From the NCBI GenBank assembly GCA_963555705.1, contig OY743189.1:7581501-7645500 (forward strand): DNA of 64,000 nt. The letters run 5' to 3'. A model generated the notes under the pieces. The model had not been told where the DNA came from. It worked only from the letters and a program-made list of their open reading frames with translations, and made no database searches. How positions within the stretch are numbered: position 1 is the stretch's first letter; each line of letters opens with the position of its first letter. The translations under genes were made by a program, and so were the position numbers. The DNA is from Ligustrum vulgare. Its lineage: Eukaryota > Streptophyta > Magnoliopsida > Lamiales > Oleaceae. This document shows positions 1-11,200 of this stretch, in pieces.

Positions 1-244
1 GTATACCGGAAAAATCAGGTAAAATATCCAAGGAAATATCTCATGATCTCAATCTTGTAGCCAAATCTTCCCTTATATCGAAAAAGGTAATGACACATTA
101 TCTCATTGTTCCCACCTTTTCAATAATTTATTCCATTATTTCTTGATGGAATCGATATCACTGACACGCGGAGCCACCGCTCTTTTACGCGTTGAATAAT
201 GCATTTAAATAGATGATTTGGGAAGAAGGCTAGATCCATCAAAA

Positions 245-790
245 ATGGATATCATACTTTCAAATATTCGCAAATATTATTCCAATTTTCCAGTAAATGA
301 TTTGAGAAAAATATATCGAATTAGGCTCGAAAGATTGAGGTTGCTGATGGATCATGGCATCCTAGAAGATGTTCGCTGGTTGATCGAAGCAAAAGTTCGA
401 TTAGCTGGAGAATTACCAGATTCATTTTCTAAGCACAAGCTTGGCTTAAGTAAGAGTACTTTTGCAAAGAAGCGAAGAGCAAAAAGATTAAATAGTTGCT
501 ACAAATGTGCTCAATGGACATGTGATACCCGTTGTAAATCAATAGGATATTCATCCATAAATCGAGATGATAAGATAGATTTCATTAAGGGTGGACTGAG
601 TAAGGAGTCATTGGATGATATCCGATTGACTCTTGAGACTCACCCTAGTGGGTATGTGCAGCGTGAGCTACTATCTTTATGGGCTAAATTTATCAGTGAT
701 AAAGAGCGTTATAGTCTCAAAAATATAATAGCAAAAGATCATGTTTGCCAGGCTGTTATAAACAATGATGTTTTGGCTATTCATCATTGA
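245..790 (+). CDS. Hypothetical protein, 181 aa
   Basis: I do not recognise this protein. The frame is open from a stop at 206-208. The only ATG near its 5' end is at 245, which gives 181 residues; the codons before it include only a TTG as possible start. The protein is basic, with a Lys/Arg run (KKRRAKR) just before a cysteine cluster, CYKCAQWTCDTRC, that could bind a metal. No signal peptide or membrane segment is seen. Two AT-rich TATA-like stretches lie about 35-50 bases upstream (around 195-210). The next reading frame downstream is a LOG-like pseudogene on the same strand. It could be a single-exon gene, an exon of a gene that starts outside the window, or an old transposon protein. 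The absence of stops over 182 codons in AT-rich DNA argues that it is or recently was coding. Confidence 0.45.
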   Translation: MDIILSNIRKYYSNFPVNDLRKIYRIRLERLRLLMDHGILEDVRWLIEAKVRLAGELPDSFSKHKLGLSKSTFAKKRRAKRLNSCYKCAQWTCDTRCKSIGYSSINRDDKIDFIKGGLSKESLDDIRLTLETHPSGYVQRELLSLWAKFISDKERYSLKNIIAKDHVCQAVINNDVLAIHH

Positions 791-1052
791 TACAAGGTAA
801 ATCATTTGATATATATGCACATATAAAATATTTTTCTGTTTCCTTTCACGAGTTTTGATAAAGGCTGGTTAAAAATATTAAATCACCGAAAGGTGAGTAG
901 GGTGATTTTGTCAAAAGTAAATCTTCACTTTTTCGAAAGACGAGCAGTAAATAGTGAAGTTTTTCAAGTTTAAAAAGCCAATGATTTTCATAGTTTCATG
1001 CATCCCAAAATATCATTTTCTTATAAGTTTTTCCTTCCTTATTCTCTCAAAG

Positions 1053-1706
1053 ATGGAAGGACCAAAACTTCGACAGATCAAAACTATCTATGTATTTTGT
1101 GGATCAAAAGTAGGGAAAGGTTTTGGGTATCTAGAAGCAGCGGGGGATTTAGGAAAGAAGTTGGAAGAGAAAGGTATCACTCTCGTGTATGGGGGTGGTA
1201 GCAGTGGTTTGATGGGTTGTGTTTCCCAATCCGCTCAAGCAGAGAAAGCAAGAGTGATAGGTATTATACCTACTCCTTTGGTAGATATTGCAGGAAAAAC
1301 ACGAGGGCATGAAGTACAAACCTTATCTATCCATGAATGCATAACTTGCATGCTATATGGTTCTGATGCCTTTATAGCCCTGCCCGGAGGTTTTGGTACT
1401 TTAGAGGAAATCTTTAATATTACCTCATGGGCTCAATTAGATCTCCATACCAAGCCTACTGGGCTTTTAAATGTTAACAATTTCTTTGATTGATTGCTAA
1501 CATTTCTTGATTATGCTGTGGAACAGGGATTCATCTCTCCATTTTCTAGGAGAATCCTCATTTCTGCTCCTACTATCGAGGAACTGCTGGATAAGTTGCA
1601 ATCATACATCCCCATCCAAGATCCAGCAAGAGTTAAGATAGATTGGTCGCAAGGAAGGGGAATCAAGCAAAAATGGAGTCCGGTTAATGTAAATTTATCT
1701 TTGTGA
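1053..1706 (+). pseudogene. LOG-like cytokinin riboside 5'-monophosphate phosphoribohydrolase pseudogene
   Basis: LOG enzymes release active cytokinin bases from their riboside monophosphates in the cytosol. This copy starts best at the ATG at 1053. It keeps the N-terminal FCGS strand, the GGGSSGLMG loop and the nucleotide-binding PGGFGTLEE signature, then runs through the family's C-terminal helices to a stop at 1704-1706, about the usual LOG length (~215 aa). It is broken by an in-frame TGA at 1491-1493, where the family normally has a residue just before the LL(T/S)F helix. The Arg-Lys pair expected in the family's M-H-x-R-K motif before the GG signature is replaced (HECITCM). The whole coding region is uninterrupted, whereas plant LOG genes usually have several introns, so a retrocopy is likely. 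Family assignment is firm; non-function is inferred from the stop and the lost basic residues. Confidence 0.8.
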
Positions 1707-1717
1707 ACCCTAGAATA

Positions 1718-1935
1718 AGTGGTGGTAGAGTACGGAGTATTCTCACTCTTGAGACACACCATAAATTTCTAGGATTTTATCAATGTTTAATCTTGTGTAC
1801 CTCAAAGATTTAAGGTGATAGAGTACGGAGTGTTATTACTCTTGAAACACACATTTTTCTTTATTTCCTCAAAAGATCAGAGGTGGTAGGATACGGCTAC
1901 TCCCGAAACACATATCTAATTTTGAGGATCATAGG
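1718..1935 (+). repeat. Three degenerate tandem units
   Basis: Three imperfect direct copies of a motif like GGTGGTAGAGTACGGAGT, then CTC(TT)GA(A/G)ACACAC, begin near 1718, 1813 and 1880. They are separated by AT-rich spacers of decreasing length. They start right after the LOG-like pseudogene stop codon. No coding potential is seen. Confidence 0.6.
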
Positions 1936-1973
1936 TGTTTCCCCTTTTGTATTTTGCATGCATGACTCGTTTA

Positions 1974-2740
1974 TGCTTCTTCAGGAGCAATAATAATAAT
2001 ATCATTTCAGTATATTTAGATGATAATCTTTACTTCTTCTGGAGTAAATATGTACTTCTTCTGGAGTACATAAGTACTTGTGCAAGAACTTTGATCAAAA
2101 CTGCTTATCATAATCATATAACATTTATCTCATAATACTGGTGAGATTATTTTCACATTAGCCATATCCGTGCTATCATGTGATATTATCTTATCATACA
2201 TCAACATTCTCTTGTTGAATAATTTTCATCCACCCTTTCAAATACAGATATTGGTAACTTCTGGTACCATTGGATAAAATATTTTTATCAACATTTACCA
2301 ACTTTTTGATAATGATAACTTCTGGTATCATTTGATGAAGTATCAAATAACAATAATATTGTATATATATTAACAATAATAATATTGGGGTTATACCACC
2401 ACGTATATATGATAAACAATAATAATACCGGGGTTATACCACCACGTATATATGTTGACAACAACATCTAATATGTTAGAATTAACCAACAACTGAGGTG
2501 TTTCTGAAATAATATAAAATATGAATATATGTAAAGTATTCCATATATTCAATTGATAAACCGACCATATAGGCGGTGTCAACATAATGAAATAATTACC
2601 TTTCATGAGTGAGCGAGTCATATCTTCAAATCCAGTCAAGGTATTCATAATAGTCCAATCCGTTACGATAATGAGTCATATCCAGTTAAGGTATAAATCT
2701 AGTCCATAATAACTCAATCCATCACGGTATGATAATGACT
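1974..2740. repeat. Cascade of short direct repeats in AT-rich DNA
   Basis: Successive local duplications are visible: CTTCTTCTGGAGTA-type units near 1976, 2033 and 2053; AACTTCTGGTA(C/T)CATT units near 2254 and 2318; the motif GGGGTTATACCACCACGTAT at 2388 and 2432; and a longer TCCAGT(T/C)AAGGTAT... unit near 2630 and 2678. No gene was recognised here. Confidence 0.55.
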
Positions 2741-3563
2741 ATATTACTTATACCTTATTTAAAATTTTTAATTTATCTTGTTGATCACATATTAATCTTT
2801 AATTTACGATTAATATACTTTTATGTATTACCAAGGGAAAAATGGTCCATACTTTAATATATTGCTCATATGGATAAATTGAAGCCGTCAATAGGTTTAA
2901 AATTTAATTTAGAACAAACTTACTTTTGGTCCAAAATTCATCTCGCCCGAATCTGCTCACGCGCCGCCCCCGGCCGCCACGCGCCGTTGGTCGGAAAAGT
3001 CTACTCATCACCAGAATGTGCGCCTTAACTTCTTGAACATGCCCGTGGTCTCCGTTTTTGCAAAAGACCAACCGTTTGGCCGGAATCAGCATTTTTCTAT
3101 CCGCCAGCTTCTTCTTCTCAGGCCAATAACTTCCGTTTTAACCGTTGGATTGGCGACAAATTTCAGTCGAGTCTTCTGTTAGAAAATCCCGTTGATATGC
3201 CGCTTGCCGATCGATGATCGAAGTTCAGAATCGTCCGGAATAAGCGTTTCAATTTCAGGTCAGATTTTGGTTTTTGTACAATTTTTTAGCTTTTCTTCTC
3301 TGGTCGATATCTTTTGTTTCATCCGTCGGATCATCCCCAAATTTCAGGCGAGTCTTCTCCTTGAAAATCCTGTTCTGATGGTGGTGGCCAATCGTCGATC
3401 GGATTCCTGGATCGGCCGAAATCATTCTTTTTCAGTTCGAGAGAAAAGGAAACATTGATTAGTAATAATCAGGTTTCTGATACAGAAGTTCATCATTTAG
3501 ATGCAACTGTAGAGCATACTCCTGTTATATTACTCAATTGGCTAGAGACTCGTGCTGATAACT
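2741..3563. repeat. Non-coding stretch with a ~181-bp direct duplication
   Basis: The segment near 3145-3250 and that near 3326-3437 are diverged copies: both carry AAATTTCAG(T/G)CGAGTCTTCT, then GAAAATCC(C/T)GTT, a GATCG-rich part, and an end at TTTCAG. A GC-rich patch lies at 2940-3000. Short open frames exist, but none resembles a known protein. Confidence 0.45.
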
Positions 3564-3765
3564 TGTTGTGAAACTATTATAAAAACAATAGAGAATATAG
3601 AGAGATAGGAGAGAATGAGAGAGAACTTCTCATTAGGTATGTTTCTAATGAAATGAAATAAATCCTATTTATAGGAGGGAACAATGGTACAATCGTAATA
3701 TATAAAATTTACAGGGGTATAATGGTAATCGATCATTCACATATTTTATTATTATATTTATAACA
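3564..3765 (-). mobile_element. Small solo LTR or TRIM-like LTR
   Basis: Read on the minus strand the segment starts TGTTATAAATA and ends TTTCACAACA, matching LTR TG...CA ends. It has a well placed TATA box (TATAAATAGG, around 3670) followed by a CT-rich leader, typical of a plant LTR promoter. No clear 5-bp target duplication is seen (TAACT on the left, ATTCA on the right), so the boundaries are an inference. Confidence 0.4.
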
Positions 3766-4381
3766 ATTCAGATATACACACACCCTCCGTGCTATTTCTA
3801 TATCCAGATTCTAGATCCCATTCTCATTTTCATTAGTAGGGTTCCAAGGGCTTTTCTTTATAACTGACTCTTGACTTACTGATTCTCTATCAGATTCGAA
3901 GGTCTCATCCGAAGCATTGTGGCTCTCTGATTACCATGAAGGAAGCCCTCATGGTAATTGACAATAATCGCTCTTCATTTCTCCTGATTTCTATATTTTG
4001 AATTGTTGAATTTCTCCAATTCAATTTGTTTTCAACCATTTGGTCGTTGTCTTAGTTTATTTTATTCAAGTTTCGAATGGGAAAAGAATAAGTGCAAGGA
4101 AAAAGAGGAGAAGAATAAAGATTCTGATTTGAAGAAGAGGAGGAAAAAAAAGGAATAAAGATGATTGGTTGAAGAACACGAAGAAGAAGCAAGAGCAAAA
4201 TGGTGTGGCATCGCTAAAATGGAGGATTCAGTAGTGAATAATGTTGATTTAGAAGAAGAAAATGAGTTATGGATGCCTCATGTTGGGGATTGTTGGGACC
4301 ATGATGATGGAGGCGAGCCACAAAATGATGGTTCTAGTGAAAAAGGTATATTAGTATTGTTGGGTTTTTTGATACCCACTA
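3766..4381 (+). other. Unassigned stretch with an acidic short ORF
   Basis: The left half has no recognisable feature. A short frame from the ATG at 4219 to 4386 encodes an acidic peptide rich in Glu and Asp; it resembles no family I know, and it ends inside the adjacent LTR. It may be a remnant exon. I would not annotate it as a gene. Confidence 0.3.
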
Positions 4382-5949
4382 TGTAATACCACTTTCAATT
4401 TTACGTGCACCTTTGAATTATGTGATATTTATGTTAATGTTATTATAAATTATAAATTGATTATTATTATTATTATTATCATCTATAATTTGAATTATTT
4501 TGCAGTGGAAGGACTTGGACGTCATCTCGATCAATGTGTCAAAATAAAAGTTTATTAATTGTTTACGTACAATTCTATGTCTAATTATATTTTTAATTGC
4601 TAAGTATACTTATTTATATTTATTTAAATTTGTAAATGGCCAAAATGCATTTAAATTTGAAATTTGGGGTAAAGTTTAGGGAGAATCGGAAAGTAAATTG
4701 AAGCTTTGGACTTGTGCACATGGAGAGAAATGAGGGACTAAATTGCAAATTACCAAAAGTTTATATCAAAACCAAAAACCTATTCTCTCATCTCTCTCCC
4801 TCACGCTAACTGTCGGTTCAGTCTCTCGCCCCTCACCCGATTCCCTCAGTTCGATGCCACCCAATGCCACCGGTCACTACCACCACCAGCCCCTCCATCG
4901 GTAAGGCCTCCCACCCCTTTTGCCTCACACTGCCGCACAGGAACACACACACACACAACACAAACTCACGCACATGGATTTCACGCATTGCACGCACTCT
5001 ATTACACACACTCGAACGCACAAACGTGTATATAGGTGCATATGTATGTATATATGTTGAGTGTGTATATATGTGAAGATTTTTTCATATTTTCAGATTT
5101 AAATTTAGTTAGATTCCGAATTATAACTGTTAAATTGGAGATTGGGTAATGTTTATATATGTATGTATTGATGTAAATATCATCCTTAAGTATAAATTTC
5201 AGACTTCTTAAGTTGTTTGAATAAATTTTCAGATTTTTAGATTTATATGTGATTCGGATTTATAATTGTAAATTCAGATTTGGGGAGGATTATATATATG
5301 TATATTTTGTATATTTTCAAATTTGGATTATAGTCTAAATTCGAATTTAATAATTAGAATTTGGGTAATGTATAGATATACATGTGTGTAAATTCATATT
5401 CAGACTTAGTTTGAATTTCGAAACTAAATTGTTAATTTTTAGATTATGAATAACTAGAATTGTAATTGGGTAATTTTGTAAAGTTAGGATAAGTTATGTA
5501 ATTTTGAGTTTGAGTTTGAATTTAAAAGATGAGTATACCTTATAATGTGCATTCAGATTCATTCTTTAGTTCGAATGTGGTTCTTATGTGTTTTGGTCAT
5601 ACTGTAAGATCACATTTGAGTTAAATTGAAATTTCAATCTCAGTTTATATCTGATTGAGTATTAAAATGAATAACGAATTTATTTGTAACCTGAAAGTTA
5701 TACTTTTGATGAATGGGAATAGTTAGGACTTGGGCACATTGACGTCACGAGCATCTAAGACTTTTCCACTTGCAAATTCAGAAACGGTAAATACAAAGGA
5801 TTGCAGGTAAGTAAACTTCCCTTTCTCTCAGCATAGTTGAATGTTCAATGTGGAATTATGTGCTTAATTGACATTCGTGTTAATTACGGAATTCTAATGC
5901 TTTTGGTTTACCATATGCAAGTATGTGTATTTAAGGAAATGTTCAAGCA
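4382..5949 (+). mobile_element. Family-X solo LTR, copy X1, left half
   Basis: The LTR starts TGTAATACCAC. It aligns over its length with the solo LTR at 48046-50956: shared blocks include GATATTTATGTTAATGTT, the GGAAG(G/A)ACTTGGACG segment, a GAGGGAC..ATTTGCAAATT block, a CACC-rich leader ending in CGGTAA, and an AATTACGGAATT block. The presumed host duplication is CACTA at 4377-4381 against CAATA after the right end at 14870 (4 of 5 match). Homology stops at 5949 (GTTCAAGCA), where CACTA element A begins, and resumes near 13573. LTR orientation is taken from the TG start and the GGGGTGTTACA end typical of plant Ty3/gypsy LTRs. Confidence 0.7.
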
Positions 5950-8087
5950 GGATAGATGTATCCAACCATTGCATTTTAAGCAGATCGGTAATGTCTGCGA
6001 CTGTAACAAAAATACCATCCTCGAACGTACAATTGAAGATGGAGGCATCTACGGGCACCTGATAGAAGTCATCACCAACAGGCAATTGAAGGACCAGGGT
6101 GTTTAACATTTTGCATTTATCACCCAGACGTAGTAAAGTCTCATCGTCGACTATCGCAGGTCGCTGGGTAGATGACAATTCAAAACTCTGAGGCCTTTTC
6201 CCTTTATTAGATTTTTTTACGATCTTTTTTGGGGCCTCTTCCTGCAATAAGACAATTTTTGTCATTATAACACGTCTGATACAAATCTAAAAGAAATTAA
6301 TATTGACATAAACTTTTATATAACTCGATTTTATTACCTCTCCAAAAATCACCAACTCCTTAGGCCATTGGAAAAAACTTCCAATAGCTTCCCCCACCGT
6401 GGTGTGGTGCTGAGATGGCGCTGGAAGATAGAACGCTTCTGCACCATCTATAACATGGTCAACGGACACCTTCACATGATCAAGCCAGAGTGGTTGATGA
6501 TGCACCACAGTCTCGGGTCCGGACGGAAAAACCATCCCGCTGGCCACTATTTGCTTGTCACCATCAACAAATACGGCGAGACGACAGGGAATCGGCTTCT
6601 ATTTTTCAACATATATGTCAGGCCTTTCCATTTAAAAAAAAAGTAATACTAAAAAAACTAAATACTTTATGGGTAAGTACCCGAAGACCATCAAATGGGT
6701 CTGGATTCACAGAGTGGCAACTACTTCGAGTTGGTGGTCGGGGCTGTGCAGTTACCTCCACCTCGGCATCAACATTGAGGCCCAAGCGCTGGAGGATGGC
6801 ATCATATTTACTCTGCATACTATGGTACGCGCTCTGCATACTGTCAAATTTACTTTGCATCTCCGACATGGTTTGATGCCTGACCCGCTCTGTGATGCTA
6901 TCCTCCATCTCCTTCCTGATGATATCTTTAATGTCGTCTACTGACACGACCCCACACGATCGTCTAAGGTAATCATCGGGCCGGCCGTAAACATCCCGCG
7001 TGGTGACATACAGGCCATATCCCCTCACCCTACCAGAGTGATCCTCTTTACCAAGGGCTTCACTCAGAATATCATGTTGTCTACTCGACACAAATGTCCC
7101 CTGCGTGGCTTGCTCAGATTTTTCTACCTGTTAAAAAAATTGAAAACTGAATATAAGAATTGAAGTAAGTTTCAATTAAATATATGAGAAATCGATAAGA
7201 TATACTTACAATTTTATCAAACACCCCCCTCGTTTTCTCGTTGGGGATGTAATACGTTCCATCTTCTTTCTTCTTCGATCTAGCTCGAACCCAATCGAGG
7301 CTGCGATCCTCGCTTACAATTGAGGAGCTAATCATGTCACATGAAGAGCTAGAAGATAGCGGGTCACTTACTAGCCAATGTGGCTTCATCCCCGCATATC
7401 CGGCTGAGCCCAAATAATGAGGATGCTCGTTCCGCATTTGACTATCCCTCGCATTCTTACTTTTCTCCTGAAATAAATCACAGGTTTTTAGTTTTCACTC
7501 AACAAGACACATGCGTACATTTAAATATACCTGAAATGTTTCCGTCTGTCGTTCTTTTTTAAACAACTCCCATTGCTCTTCGGTCAAGAAATCATAAAGC
7601 TGGGCTAGGAGATGTATATTTTGGGTGGTCATGTGTAATGAAATTATGAACCAGTCTTGTCTTGAAATCTTTCTATCTCATCCCCGCAACCCGCATAACA
7701 CCTTTTTTTGGACGGTCATCGAGAATGTTGAATTCCCTCTGAAAGACAATGATAACATGTGGTGTTATAAAGAAATTACATTCACTTTTCAATTATTTAC
7801 CATGTATCAAGTGATAGTACCTTTATCTCTTCCCACATCATGTCCTTCAGGCCTTGATCGACTTTGTGCCAATCACTGATGTTTATGTCAATATGAATGC
7901 GGGCTAAAGATCCGATAAAATGTTTGAAGTTCTTCGTGCCTGGTCCGATCGGCCTATGTTTGTCATCGAACTCAATTATATTCACTTGTTGGCCCGCTTT
8001 CTTCATGTTTTTGCACATAGTTGGCCCTCTTGTCCTTTTTTTTTGGGCAGTACTATGCTCATCTGAAGAATGTGAAGACTCGGCCAT
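5950..8087 (-). pseudogene. CACTA second gene (transposase_24 / Ptta type), truncated
   Basis: This is the accessory gene that follows tnp2 in plant CACTA elements. Six exons with GT...AG borders can be read on the minus strand: 8087-7821, 7740-7531, 7468-7210, 7127-6681, 6623-6338 and 6242 to the junction at about 5950. Recognisable parts are the GPTMCKN...PIGPGTKNF opening with the DINISDWHKV block (exon 1), the ALGKEDHSGRVRGYG block (exon 4), a coiled-coil-like run of MQSxxxS repeats (exon 4), and the DITDLLKMQWLDTSIL block (exon 6). Damage: an in-frame TAG and an apparent 1-base frameshift in exon 2, an in-frame TAG near the start of exon 5, and loss of everything downstream of 5950. The ATG at 8087-8085 is chosen because it directly precedes the conserved opening; an in-frame upstream ATG at 8120 exists. 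Confidence 0.75.
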
Positions 8088-8298
8088 TATATTGGGAAAA
8101 TTGTCTACGTACCTGCACATATAAATAAATGATTATTAACGACGTATAGAACATATATAAAAAACACAAGAAAGTTATATTCAAGAATATGTAAATGAAC
8201 TCACACAATTAATATGAACAACGTATAGAGCATATATAAAGAACAAAAGAGAGTTATATGCATGCGAGAATGTATAAATGAACTCACACAATGAATAA

Positions 8299-11200
8299 TC
8301 ACGAACGACGGTCAATCCATAATCCTTCTTCATGATCCCAACGCATGTAAGTGGATTCAATGTTATCTTCCTCTAAAGTTGCACTCCCTTGTATACCAAT
8401 AGAAAATGGAGGAGTTTCATCAAAGTGATCATAATCTTCTTCATCTACTACATCACCAATGCCAACAATGCGTCTCTTGCCTTGAAGGACCACTGACCAC
8501 TTAGTGTCGGCAGGATCAAGAACATAAAATACCTGCTTGGCTTGTGATGCAAGTATGAATGGCTCGTCAAGATAACCTAACCGTCCAAAATCCACCAAAG
8601 TGAAACCTAATTCATCCACCCGAACACCCCGTCGATTATCAACCCATTTACATTGGAAGAGAGGAAACTTGAACTCCCTGTAATCAAGTTCCCAAATTTC
8701 TTCAATGACACCATAATAGGACATCGAGGCATCTATTGGCATTGTATCTTTAGCACTTGAAAAATCTCTTGATAGTGCTACTTGTGTCACTCCACTGTTT
8801 TGCACCGCACTCTTATCATCTTGACGTTTAGTGTAAAACGTATACCCATTAATGTCATATGCTTCATAAGATCTCACAATCGTGCTAGGACCATACGCTA
8901 ACCACTTTACCGTTTCAACAATGGTATTCGACGTTTGTGACAACTCTTTCATGACTCTATCTTTGAACCATTTTGCAAATAAACGATTGTGTTGATTAGT
9001 TACCCACCTTTCACCTTTAGAAGGATTCTGCTGCCTTAGGATGGACATGTGCTCGTCCAAATACGGATGAACTTGAGAAAGGTGTTGTAATACTAGGAGG
9101 TGTGCTTTATCTCGCAATTCAACACTAGGGACAATTGATTTGCATCCAATCGTCCCTTTACCTTCGAGTCTTCCCTCGTGACGAGATTTAGGAACACCAA
9201 TAGTCTCAACGTCATCAAGGTAGTCAGTATAAAATTCAATAGCCTCCTCAGCGGCATAACCTTCAATGATACTGCCTTCGGGTCGAAATCGATTTCTGAC
9301 ATATCCTTTCAAAATACCCATGTATCTCTCAAATGGATACATATACCGCAAGAACACCGGACCACATATCTTAATTTCTCTTACCAAGTGAACAAGTAAG
9401 TGCACCATAACGTCAAAAAATGATGGCGGAAAATACATTTCAAATTGACATAGAGTGATAACAATATCGGCCTGCAAATCATCCAACGCCTCTGGGTCAA
9501 CAACTTTACTGCAAATTGCATTGAAGAAAAAACAAAGTTTTATTATGACCTGTCTGACATGTTTTGGAAGTATGCCTCGAGTTGCAACTGGTAACAAGTG
9601 TTGCATTAACACATGACAATCATGAGACTTCATACCAACCAATTTCAAGTCCTTCATCGACACAAGACTTTTGATGTTTGATGAGTATCCAGATGGAACC
9701 TTAATACCATGAAGGCACTCACAAAAACATGTTTTCTCTTTGCTGGACAAAGTATAGCAAGCTGGAGGTAAATAAGTACGTTTTTCGGACTCTTGCGGTG
9801 CTAATTGATCCCGTATCCCCATTTCTACCATGTCCTTCCTGACTTTGATACCATCTTTCATCTTCCCTTGAACGTTCAGCAATGTCCCAATGATGCTATC
9901 ACAAACATTTTTCTCCACGTGCATTACATCAAGACAATGCCTTACTGATAAATGTTGCCAATAAGGTAGATCCCAGAATACGGACCTCTTCTTCCAAAGA
10001 CTCTTTTGAGGAGGCTTAAAAGGTTTTCCAAACAAAACATCAATATTTTTAACTCGTTCATATACCTCACCTCCTGTTAACGGCAAGCGAGCTGCGCGAT
10101 CCTCAATTTTTCCATTGAATGCCTTCTTCTTCTTTCGATAAGGGTGATCAACGGGGAGAAATCTTCTATGACTCATAAAGACATTTTTCTTACAGTTTTT
10201 CAACCTAAGATCAATCGTGTCTTCTTCACAAAAGGGACATGCTTTAGGTCCTTTGTTCGTATAACCGGACAAGTTACCATATGCGGGAAAATCATTTACG
10301 GTGCAAAAAATCATAGCACGTAAGGTGAAATTCATCTGGCTATGTGCATCAAACACCGATACACCTTCATCCCACATCAGTCTTAAATCTTCAATTAGTG
10401 GGGCAAGATAAACATCTATGTCATTCCCCGGTTGTTTAGGCCCTGATATTAACAAAGACAATATGATATACTTGCGCTTCATACATAACCAAGGAGGAAG
10501 ATTGTAAATCGTTAGAAGAACCGGCCAAGTGCTATGTTGACTACTCATATTACCATGCGGGTTCATTCCATCTGTACATAGTCCAAGCCTAAGATTCCTA
10601 TCTTCACCCCCAAAATCAGGAAACAACCTATTAATGTTCCTCCATTGAGGAGAATCGGCCACGTGTCTTAGTTTTCCATCTTGTTTCCTCCCATCAGCAT
10701 GCCACCGCATGTTCTTCGCATCCTTTGCATTGGCAAACAAACGTTTAAATCTTGGTACTACGGGTAGGTACCACAACACCTTTGCCGGAGGGCTTTTCTT
10801 ATCCTCAGAATTAGCATTCATGTTCTTTCGCTTATACCGTGATGCCCCACACTTTGGACACAGATGCAAGTCCTTATACTCATTTCGATACAGTATACAA
10901 TCATTTGGACATGCATGTATCCTCTCGATCTCCATTCCCATTGGACACAACAATTTCTTTGCTTCGTAAATTGAACTAGGAAGCTCGTTATCCTCCGGAA
11001 GCATCTCTCGTAAGAGTTCCAGTAATGCCGTGAAACTCTTATCACTCCACCTACTATTTACTTTCAAGTTATACAATTTCAACACAGCAGACAATTTTGT
11101 GAATTTTCTACATCCAGGAAACAAAGTCTTCTGAGAATCATTGAACAAGCTATCGAACACATGAGGCTTTTCAATGAATTCCCCTTGTATATCACGCATC

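Noticed and set aside
1511..1762. 83-codon frame on the minus strand
   Set aside because: Antisense shadow of the LOG-like coding sequence.
4504..4555. Possible exon (VEGLGRHLDQC) after a TTGCAG acceptor, conserved in X1 and X2
   Set aside because: It lies within a solo LTR, the open stretch is only about a dozen codons and no partner exon was recognised.
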